A stretch of 64,000 nucleotides of DNA from Axinella damicornis (taxonomy: Eukaryota > Porifera > Demospongiae > Axinellida > Axinellidae): positions 2,918,164 through 2,982,163 of the forward strand of contig OZ007517.1 of NCBI GenBank assembly GCA_963931865.1, in the 5' to 3' direction. Under the pieces are notes generated by a model. The model saw nothing but the letters and a program-made list of their open reading frames with translations. It was not told the origin of the DNA and did not search any database. The position numbers and the translations under genes were made by a program. The first letter of the stretch is position 1. The number at the start of each line of letters is the position of its first letter. This document shows, piece by piece, positions 54,587-64,000 of the stretch.

Positions 54587-57500
54587 CTGAGGGATGAAAG
54601 TGAAGATATACAGTTAAGTCATAGTGATGTCATTACATTACGGAACTTAGCCTAATTCAGTTTCCTGTACATACTGCTATGGTCTCTACAACACACACTG
54701 TTATGAAGTTGAATGCTCACTGGTGGTGGTCGTGTTAGAGTAACCACTGGAGATGAAAACCTCATACTGCCGCTGAGATAAGGGAGCCCTCCGAACACGG
54801 CTCTGTGTAGCACCCTGGGGGGCGATGTAATTGGTAGATAGATAGATGGATGGGAAGATAGATAGATAGATAGATAGATACATAGACAGACAGAAAGCAG
54901 CATCTTATACTGCTGAGTGAACACTGTCTGCATACATGACAACAATTGGTTTTACTGTGTGGCAGAAAACAGACAGCGAAACTGTGTTTAAATTCTGTTC
55001 CTACCATCTGTACATGTCCTGCAGAACACATGGTGTGCTGCTAGGCTGTTGCTCCTGTGTTGTGATGTCGGTAATGTGCAAGGCAAAAGCTCCATGTTCA
55101 GTATACACTCACTCATGCTTGCCCCACAGTACTAGTGCCATGCAGTCGTCGACCTAGTGATATGTATGGTATGAGTAGCCTTGTTCCCAGGCCTCCACCC
55201 AGATTTTATCTCACAGCCGTGGATAAAATCTGGGCAGAGGCCTGGGGACGAGGCTATGGTATGAGTATAGGTCAACTCACCAAATTAGTTTCTGGGTAAA
55301 CTCTCAAAACGAAGGTATAGGTTGTAGCATAGCAGAGAAGTCCGTTGGTGATGTCTGGTCTGTCGTTGGGTTGGTTTGAGTCACCAACAGTGAACATGTT
55401 GTCACTGGGGAAAAGGGTCATGTCAAATTCCGATGTGATATATGCGATGGGACGTGACCCTGGGTTGGCACAGTTGATGTCGCTGTGTGTGCCAAGGGAG
55501 TCTAGGTTGGGAAACAGCATGTCAAGAGGTTGAAGAACATATGTGCCAGCTGGTAGCAGTACTACAATCATCTGCAGGTGACTGAATGGGAGAGGAGAGA
55601 ACAGAGGAAGGGGCAGGGTGAAGGAGGGGCAGGGGAGGGATGAGAAGGAAGAAGTGAGTGGGAAAGGAAAAGAGAAGGAAGGGGAGAGGAAGGAATAATA
55701 AGGGTGGAGAACAGAGGAGAGAATCCACTATTCAGTTTATTGGTTCTACCATAGATAATAGAACTACGTAGTTCTGGTTCTACCAACCTGTATTGAGAAA
55801 TACATTAGACAAATTATCCAGCGTTTCGAACCGTCATCTGTCATAAACTGTAAATTATCACGAACTATGAACTTGAAATTTTTACCTGATTGGTCCATTA
55901 ACAGTGGAAATCTGTGGGAACATGAGTGTGAAGGTTAGGGGTCCTCCTGTCTGGTCAGCCTCGGTCAGAGGATCAGGGGGAGCCGGGGGTCCTGATGAGG
56001 GAGATGATGAGGTGAGGCAGAGGGATGAAGGGTGATAGCGATAGTAGGATAATTAAGTACTGCACATTGAGGGTGCCATGGGTTATGGTGGAATTGAGAG
56101 AATATTGTAACTCAACACTGATCAATTCCCGGTCGCACTCCAACATAGTTTGCTTTAACTGTTTGCTTCTAGGAGCACAACTGTCAAAATGACCCACAGG
56201 CCCATAGCCAGCCTTGTACAGGTGGGGGTTTGGCCACAGGGAGGCTATATAGGTACATAGCGCAAAACAAGGACATTTTCTCCAGCAAGGGCTCTTGTAG
56301 CAACACTACACAGGCTTGGTCATGCACAGGCAGCCTCTGTTCATTCAAGCGTATGTTTTGTACTGCCTCGTCATTTTGGTTCACACTGTATTATGGATCA
56401 AATGAATGTCACTGAATGAATGTTATTGTTATTGAATCAAAATGGAAATCTTAAAGCTACTACAGCAAATGGCCGAATTTGTGGAGAAGTGGAGGGGTAA
56501 GAGGGATAGAGGGAGTTGAAAAGGTGGGGAGGGGTAGAGTGAGGATTGGTCATGGAGGGCAGAAGGGGATGACAACTAGTTAGTAGGGAGGGATGGAGTG
56601 AGAAGTGAGGATGGAGAAGAATGGAAGGTGGAGGGGAGAGGGAGGAGAGTGGACCAAAGCTTACCAATCAGTGTTGTTCCTACCACAGGCTCACTGCTAT
56701 TTCTGAACCCAGCCGTGTTTATCGCCATGACAACAACACTATAGTCAGTGCTGGGGGTGAGGCCAGACAACATGACCATCTGTCCACTCGCTGACTGATT
56801 TCCCGTGTCACTGAAGGTACTGTTGTAGCTCTTGGTGCCATTGTACATCACCTGCAATGAATATACACAGAGTTGATATAATGTGGTTGCAAACACTAGG
56901 GGAGTGTACGTTGTGAGAGTTGACAAATGAGTGTATATCAGTATACGACTAGTACAATATCTAAATCTGACAGAGAAACAACTGGTGATCGATGTCTGTA
57001 GCTAAGTTAGTCTGGACACTCGAAAGTATAGTAAGTATCTGCTAGCTACGTGGTGGAATCAGCATGACCGTGTACCCATACATAGGTTACCATGGAAGGG
57101 TTTCATTAAACCCAGTGTACATACATCGTAGGGTCCAAGGATCCCGTTCGGCATAGTGGGCTCCTCCCAGGCCACCATCATACTAGTCTGATTAATGGCC
57201 GATAGAGTCACATTACGAGGAGCTGTGGGGACTGGGGAACAAACATCAGGGGAGTAAGGGTCAAACATCACAATAAAGAAGGATCCACAGTCGTGTGAAC
57301 TTGTTCCAACCCCTCCCTCCCTCCCCTTCCCCCCTCCCCATCATCCCTTCGTACCTCCGGCCCCCCTCCCTAGCTGGAGTACATAGTGCATACTATCTAC
57401 TTAATTAACATCCTGCAGGTCACGGGTCATGACTGTGTTTGAGGTGAGCTCCCTCCCTCCCACCTCTTCCTCCCCCCCCCCTCCCCCCCCTCCCCCACCC

Positions 57501-60500
57501 GTCCCCTTAATTCAACCCTTCCTTTGCCTCCCACTCCCTAGCTGTAGTAGAAATAACAACTCTGCGACTTACTGTCTGGCAGTGTCATGGCTGTGGGTGA
57601 GGGTGAGCTCATGTGGCCACACTCCAGCACATTGCAAGCTTGGACTGCAAATTGGTAGTTGTTGAAAGGAACAATGTCTTCAGAGATGTTGTACCTGAAG
57701 CTTCCGTCACGGAACATCAGACTACCCACTTCGAGCATGGATGTTATGTTGATGTTTTGTCGGTATAAGATGAATGATGTGATCGGTCGGTTGCCATCAA
57801 ACGTAGGAGTCCACTGGAGTGCCAACCAGCGCGCCCCCATGTCAAACACCATGACATCCATGGGTGGGTCGGGTACCTCTGTAAAGTTCAAGAGGTATAG
57901 TATAATAGTCAAGGCAATCATGTGAGCATACCAGAAAAAGAACTAGGTCTCGGATGTCTAATTGAAGGGGTTTGCGAACCATTGATAGTATGCTACGTTT
58001 ACTCCTAAGAATGCAGCCACTTATAACTATGGATTCTGCATGAGCTTACCCAGTACAACCAGTGGGATGGAGGGAGACAGAGATGTGAGGGTGGTGGTCT
58101 GTGGAAGCATGTTGGTCGCAGTGCAGGTATAGTTTGCTGTGTCTTCTCTCTCCAGGCGGTCAAATCTCAGCACACTCACTACCACAAGCTCCCCAAGCAA
58201 ACGAATGTCATTCATGTTGAATTCTGTCATGGCCTCCAGAAGCCCTTCGATAGTGCCACTACCCAAAAAACCACTGCTTTCAAATGATAAAGATCCACTG
58301 CTGATGTCAAAATCGAAATTGGAGATCCGGCCATCTAGAGTGGACATGACTTCCTCGCTGTCTTTCTGCCAGGTGATGGAGGGGAGGGGGAAGCCAGTGG
58401 TGAGGCAGACCAGCGAAGTCGGGAGGGAGACGTTGGCTTCAGTGAGGCTTGAGACATTTCTGAATACAGGATAGACTAGAGTGCAGGAAGGAGAAGAGGT
58501 TAGGCAGTGCATGGGAGGATACAGGGAGAGGGGAAGATAGGGAAAGGAATATAGAGGGTGAGTGAGAGGTGTGTGAAGTGCATGAGGGAGCAAGAAACAA
58601 GATGTGAATAACCTAGCCTCGTTTCCAGGCCTACCCCGTTCTTTCCGTTCTTCGGTTTGCGTTGACAATAATTATTACACGAATGCAGAAAAGTGGCAAA
58701 GAACAGAGATGGATAATACCAAGCCTTCCCCGTTTTCACTGCCTTCCACATCCATCAACGCAAAGCAGAAAAAAGGGGTATAGGCCTGGGAACGAGGCTA
58801 TGGATAACCTGTAAGTACTTCATGAGTAACTAGCTTGCAATCTCAAGTCATATCTTACAACACAACTGAAGGAGACTCACGTACCGTGGACAGTGAGGTT
58901 GGCATCAGTCATTTCAGATCCAATGGTATTCATTGCAGTGCAAGTGTATGTCCCTCTGTCTTCATACTGCACATTGAGGACAGTCAGCTCTCCAAACCCA
59001 GCCCCAATCTCCCTCATCCGCTTGATCTTGTACTTCTCTGTATCAGGTAAATTCGTGTCAATAATGGATTCTGTACTGCCATCAAAGTTCGTGAAAGTCC
59101 AGAATACATCATGCTCGGGTACGGCTATAGCCTCACACTGGAACACTGCACTGCTGCTGTTGTTGATTTCGTACTGGTCCACAGGAAGAACAATGATCAG
59201 GGGACGAGCTAGACGTTCGGAGCAAAAATACATAGATAAACTTTATTTTTGTGAATCAGTTTCAGGCACCAATGACGAATATATATTCTTTTGTACCACA
59301 GAAAACTATTTTAGGAGACATGGGAGGGGAACCAGTCTTCTGGCTCACCGAATATCACACATGCTAGCACTGCACCGTAAAAGGGTGCAGCTTGAAAACA
59401 GTGCTGGGCAAGAACCAATTCCATAAAGTATTCCATTCATCCTTAGAAAAGACATCTGGGAGTATGGCTACCTACAACTATTTGCCCATGCATAATCCTA
59501 TACAAGCACTTGAGAATCTTTTCAAATATTCATGAAAGGTATACTATGCTTGCCGGTCTGCTTTTGATATGTATGGCTGCTGTGGTAAATTCACACACCC
59601 CACACAGAAATGCACACACACATACACAAAATAACTTAATGAATGTCCCTTTCGTATCACAGCAAACCAAACTATGTACGTACCGAAGACCAACAAATCG
59701 ATGTATGAGAACTGTACACCTGCTGGGTTGGTAGCAACAAGGAAATACCTCCCTTCGTCCGTCCCCACACCAATTCCTCCTCGTTGTTGAGTGATATTAG
59801 ACACTGTCAGGCCTATGTAACGCATACCGGTAAAATCAGAGAATGTTAGTGTCGATACTGCAGTCCTGTTAGTGAGATTTGTAATTTCTTGTCCTGCAAA
59901 GGGATTGCTGCCAAAGTCTGCCACATAAAACCATTGGAGACCTTGTAGAAGCACTGGGGGAGCTGCTTCATCAATTCTGAAGGACAGGGTAGCACTGTCG
60001 GTCTTGTTTGCAATCACTTGCTGACCAGGAGCGAGAGGGACCACAATGGGGGGAACTGAGTGGGGGAGGAGAGGAGGAGAGAAAGTATAGAATAGGCAGT
60101 TATGTACATCTTACACAGTAGACAAATTCTAAATTCTGGTTGATACTAGAAAGGTGTTCATTTCATATCCTGAGACCTACCTTGCACAAAGAGTGTAAAG
60201 TTGTGAGTAGCAATTGGCTGGACTGCATTGACGTTAGAAGCCATGCAGGTGTACGTATACGTGTCATTGCCATTGGTGTCGAAGGTCAGGGTACGCTCTA
60301 CTTGATAAATATTTCCTGCAGGAGTCGGTATCATCATTTGAGATGGCTCACCCAGCATCAGGCGCGAATTCTGTTCACCACTACTGACCATGTTCTGACC
60401 GCTGCCTGACTCTCCCTCAGGTGTTAGAAGCATACCTCCCCTGAACCACTGGACGGTCGGTGGGGGGATGCCAGTGGCAATACATTCAAATGACACTGCA

Positions 60501-63500
60501 TCAGTTACATTTACAACATATCCGGTGAAACCATCATTTGGGAAGATTATTTCAGGAATCACTGTGAGGGGAGATAACAAAGCTTGGTTAGACAGGACAA
60601 ATACGTATACTTGCACAGGGAGCTAAGCCATTTTAACAGATAGACAACTTACCATGCACTGTGAGCTCAGCATTTGCAGTATCCTGGCCAGGTTCATTTG
60701 TAGCTCTGCAGACATACACACCAGGCTGAGCATCGGAGGGATCAGCCATTACAATGGTCAGATTGCTCAGAATCTCCCTTTCTCCAAATATATTGTTACT
60801 AATCTCAATTGCATCAGTCCCAGACATTAGCTGGGATGAACTATTCTCCAACAACCTCCACCATGTGATCAGGGGCCTGGGTCGTGCAGTGGCATTGCAG
60901 AGGAAGGTGGCTGACTGAGGCTGGACCACTGTCAGGTTCTCTGGAGGCTCAAGGATGGTGGGAGCAACTGGGGAAGTTGAGAGAAGTACAGTCGAGCTGT
61001 AATGCTGTGGTGTTTTGAATCACAGATCACATGGTGGACGTCTCTGCATGGAGTGGGTACTATTTTCTCCTAGTAATATCTCGCCCTCAACTTGATCCAC
61101 ACTTAAAATAATTGGTGGCTTACCATTCACAAATAGCTCAAAGTCTCGAGTCACAGTGGGTGTTACAGCATTCCCATTGGAGGCCACACAGGTGTATGTA
61201 CCGGAGTCAATATCTGTGGTGTTGTCCAGGGTCAGGCTGCGACTGACAAAGGAGATATTCCCATCATCTGTTGAGAAGAGCTCTGGCATTGTGGGGTTAC
61301 TGAGGGTGACTCGTGTGTTACTAAATGGCACTCCATTCCTCATCCAGGTGATCTCAGGTGGTGGGATACCAGTAGCTGAGCAGGTGAAGGTCACTGGGTC
61401 AGTCTCATTCACAGTATATGTGAAATTAGTTTCCAGAGGAAAGGTGATGTTGGGTATGACTGGAGGAGAACAGATGGTAAGAATTTAAAGTCTTGGATCA
61501 CGATTCTGTGATAAAAAGTTAGAGACTGACCATGTACAGTGAGTTCAGCAGTTGCAGTATCCTGGCCGGCAGTATTACTAGCTAGACAGACATATCCACC
61601 AGCATCAGAGGGGTCAGCCATTACAATGGTCAGATTGCTCACTATCTCTCTTTCTTCAAAGTCATCACTACTGATCTCAATTGTGTTTGTTTGTGCTATC
61701 AACTGGCTACCCATCCTCCACCATGTGATCTGTGGCCTGGGTCGTGCAGTGGCATTGCAGAGGAAGGTGGCTGACTGAGGCTGGACCACTGTCAGGCTCT
61801 CTGGAGGCTCAAAGATGGTGGGGACAACTGGGGGAGATGGAAAAACTACAGTTTGGTTGTCCTGCTGTGGTCTATAAATTCAAGTCACACATATGGTATG
61901 GAGAAACACCCTGGTAGATTGTTTACACATTACCATTCACAAATAGCTCAAAGTCTTGAGTCACAGTGGGTGTCACAGCATTCCCATTGGAGGCCACACA
62001 GGTGTAGATACCGGAGTCAGCATCCGTTGTGTTGTCCAGGGTCAGGTTACGACTGACAGAGTAAACATTCTCACCATTAGTTGAGTAGATCTCTGGTATT
62101 GTGGGGTCACTGAGGGTGACTCGTGTGTTACTAAATGGCACTCCATTCCTCATCCAGGTGATCTCAGGTGGTGGGATACCAGTGGCTGAGCAGGTGAAGG
62201 TCACTGGGTCAGTCTCATTCACAGTATATGTGAAATTAGTTTCCAGAGGAAAGGTGATGTTGGGTATGACTGGAGGAGAACAGATGGTAAGAATTTAAAG
62301 TCTTGGATCACGATTCTGTGATAAAAAGTTAGAGACTGACCATGTACAGTGAGTTCAGCAGTTGCAGTATCCTGGCCGGCAGTATTACTAGCTAGACAGA
62401 CATATCCACCAGCATCAGAGGGGTCAGCCATTACAATGGTCAGATTGCTCACTATCTCTCTTTCTTCAAAGTCATCACTACTGATCTCAATTGTGTTTGT
62501 TTGTGCTATCAACTGGCTACCCATCCTCCACCATGTGATCTGTGGCCTGGGTCGTGCAGTGGCATTGCAGAGGAAGGTGGCTGACTGAGGCTGGACCACT
62601 GTCAGGCTCTCTGGAGGCTCAAAGATGGTGGGGACAACTGGGGGAGATGGAAAAACTACAGTTTGGTTGTCCTGCTGTGGTCTATAAATTCAAGTCACAC
62701 ATATGGTATGGAGAAACACCCTGGTAGATTGTTTACACATTACCATTCACAAATAGCTCAAAGTCTTGAGTCACAGTGGGTGTCACAGCATTCCCATTGG
62801 AGGCCACACAGGTGTAGATACCGGAGTCAGCATCCGTTGTGTTGTCCAGGGTCAGGTTACGACTGACAGAGTAAACATTCTCACCATTAGTTGAGTAGAT
62901 CTCTGGTATTGTGGGGTCACTGAGGGTGACTCGTGTGTTACTAAATGGCACTCCATTCCTCATCCAGGTGATCTCAGGTGGTGGGATACCAGTGGCTGAG
63001 CAGGTGAAGGTCACTGGGTCAGTCTCATTCACAGTGTAGGTGAAGTTTGCCGGTGGCATCAGGATGCTCGGAACCACTGCATGAACAAAACAGTAACGAA
63101 GGAATCCATTAACAGCAAATGTTTCATATGCATATACACCAAGGTGGTAGCCCCGGCAAACCCTGGGCTGATGGTCAACATGTCCAGTACACGAGCCATT
63201 GGATTATTCAGCGATGAGTGTATGGAGCTCGCATGGCCAGATCCTTGCCGGCAGTACAGTACTTCCACAAACTCTCAAGGCAGCCTTCAAGATACCGTCG
63301 TTTGAATGGCAAAACAAAAACGTATATGTGGCTATAACTCACCATGCACTGTGAGAGTAGCATTTACTGCATTAGTTCCAGGTTCATTCACAGCCACACA
63401 GCCATAGGCACCAGCGTCAGAGGGTTCTGTGCCTACAATGGTTAGGTTGCTCCTCCTCTCCCTGTCTCCAATTTCCTGTTCCACTATTATGAAATTTCCT

Positions 63501-64000
63501 GATTGTGGTTGTAGTAGAGTAAAGTCTGATACTCTAAACCATGCAATTGCTGGCCTGGGTCTGCCAGTAGCCAGGCAGGAGAAAGTGGCATCTTCAGGTT
63601 CAACAACTGTGACATCGTCCGGTGAGTCAAGGATTTGGGCTGCCACTGTGGAAATGAGAGGGATTGATTAAATCTCTCATAACGTACAGGGTATACAATT
63701 TTAATGACTTGCTTACATTGGACAATCAGTTCAAAGTCTTGAGCCATACTTGGTGTCACAGCATTCCCGTTGGAGCCTACACAGGTGTAGGTATCTGAGT
63801 CGTTGTCTCCGGTGTTGCTGATGGTCAGATTGCGACTGACAGAGTAGATATTTCCACCAGTTGTTGGAAACACTTCTGGATCAGACAGATTGCCAAGACT
63901 AATGCGTGGGTCCACATTATCATCTAGGAGAACTCCATTTCTCATCCAGGTGATCTCAGGTGGTGGGATACCAGTGGCTGAGCAGTTGAAGGTCACTGGG
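54205..64000 (-). CDS. large Ig/FN3 cell-surface receptor, 3' part (20 exons in window)
   Basis: Exons 5' to 3': beyond 64000-63717, 63645-63343, 63076-62744, 62637-62341, 62269-61934, 61827-61531, 61459-61124, 60967-60653, 60561-60181, 60055-59684, 59208-58885, 58475-58050, 57878-57573, 57231-57125, 56851-56665, 55991-55886, 55581-55281, 54814-54721, 54586-54436, 54334-54205. About 1795 codons lie in the window. Order: 12 Ig exons, FN3 modules, membrane segment, 42-residue tail. All phases agree and every complete Ig exon is a multiple of 3. The build resembles hemicentin/DSCAM/RPTP-type ectodomains, but the tail has no kinase or phosphatase. A homophilic or matrix adhesion role is inferred. 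The signal peptide lies outside the window. Confidence 0.85.
54836..54892. repeat. (GATA)n microsatellite
   Basis: Imperfect GATA repeats with cata and gaca variants, directly upstream (gene sense) of exon 54814-54721. Confidence 0.85.
55176..55256. mobile_element. palindromic TAGCCTCG element, TSD TGGTATGAG
   Basis: An 81-bp hairpin from tagccttgttcccaggcctc to gcctggggacgaggcta with a bulge. Perfect 9-bp direct repeats TGGTATGAG flank it (55167-55175 and 55257-55265). It is the best-defined copy of the family in the window. Confidence 0.9.
58614..58800. mobile_element. palindromic TAGCCTCG element, long form, TSD TGRATAACC
   Basis: 187 bp from tagcctcgtttccaggccta to ggcctgggaacgaggcta. 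Flanks are tgaataacc (58605-58613) and tggataacc (58801-58809), an 8/9 match. The interior shares gttcttcggtttgcgttgac with the copies near 11014-11280. Confidence 0.85.
61373..63030. repeat. 810-bp tandem duplication covering an Ig exon pair
   Basis: 61373-62220 and 62183-63030 match with an offset of 810 bp, introns included, with no difference seen in the blocks compared. The encoded type B Ig domains (61827-61531 and 62637-62341) are identical. Upstream of about 61373 the match falls off. Confidence 0.9.

Larger units (their letters stand above)
54721..57878 (-). other. FN3 and membrane-proximal module exons
   Basis: Exon 57878-57573 encodes a whole FN3 (EVPDPPMDVMV, LALQW, YQFAVQACN). 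Exons 57231-57125 plus 56851-56665 make a second (PTAPRNVTLS, MVAWEEP, LTPSTDYSVVVMAIN). Exons 55991-55886, 55581-55281 and 54814-54721 form a longer third module (NGPISHLQMIVVLL, YATTYTFVLRVY, RRAPLSQRQYEVFIS) that resembles the membrane-proximal FN3-like region of receptor tyrosine phosphatases (resemblance by eye). Confidence 0.75.
58050..64000 (-). other. twelve Ig-domain exons, alternating types
   Basis: Each exon encodes one Ig domain with Cys...Trp...YxC. Type A (exons 63717+, 62744, 61934, 61124, 60181) has the pattern FxCxATGIPPPxxxW, a long DE region and a FELFVNG-like end. Type B (63343, 62341, 61531, 60653) has FxCxATxRPRPxIxW and an ELTVHG-like end. They alternate A-B-A-B, so the duplicating unit was a pair. 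The three membrane-proximal Ig exons (59684, 58885, 58050) are diverged. Conserved DxGxYxC is visible (DSGTYTCVASN, DRGTYTCTAMN). Confidence 0.85.

Overview
This is animal (metazoan) nuclear DNA. It has intron-rich genes with GT..AG junctions, and mosaic extracellular proteins built from Reeler, DOMON, nidogen (NIDO), LDL-receptor class A, EGF, Ig and FN3 modules. It is also full of short transposons and microsatellites. Small introns and non-bilaterian-looking receptor combinations suggest a sponge or another early-branching invertebrate, but that placement is inference. All gene models were spliced by eye, using splice motifs, reading-frame phase and paralogue comparison; none is backed by transcripts.

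Layout, left to right. (1) 557-1530, + strand: the last two exons of GET3/ASNA1, the tail-anchored-protein targeting ATPase; the rest lies off the left edge. (2) 3255-25413, - strand: a 30-exon FRRS1-like ferric-chelate reductase/CYBDOM gene (predicted 1148 aa) with signal peptide, Reeler, Pro-rich stalk, three tandem DOMON domains and a cytochrome b561 core. (3) 26550-34105, - strand: a complete 12-exon gene (predicted 663 aa) with signal peptide, Reeler, Ser/Thr linker, NIDO, three LDLa domains, one membrane segment and a tail. (4) 36011-48074, - strand: a paralogue with NIDO, three EGF domains, a membrane segment and a PPSY tail; its 5' end was not found. An intact-looking Gypsy-type LTR retrotransposon (36975-42399, + strand) lies antisense in its last intron. 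(5) 51424-53344, + strand: an unrecognised two-exon gene. (6) 54205-64000+, - strand: the 3' part of a large Ig/FN3 receptor, with 12 Ig exons, FN3-like modules, a membrane segment and a short tail.

Themes. Neighbouring genes share modules: Reeler in (2) and (3), NIDO in (3) and (4). Every internal Ig exon is a symmetrical phase 1-1 cassette, so the cluster looks built by exon shuffling and tandem duplication. The two clearest recent duplications are the multi-kilobase DOMON cassettes, introns included, and an essentially identical 810-bp Ig-pair unit. The gaps are occupied by mobile DNA: CAG...CTG hAT-like elements with 5-bp target duplications, palindromic TAGCCTCGTTCCCAGGCC elements with 9-bp duplications, a TA-flanked element, a long foldback, tRNA-derived SINEs and a rearranged LINE. 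The most distinctive finding is the LTR retrotransposon: two identical 166-bp LTRs and a primer site that is an exact 14-nt complement of its own LTR, which indicates self-primed reverse transcription.
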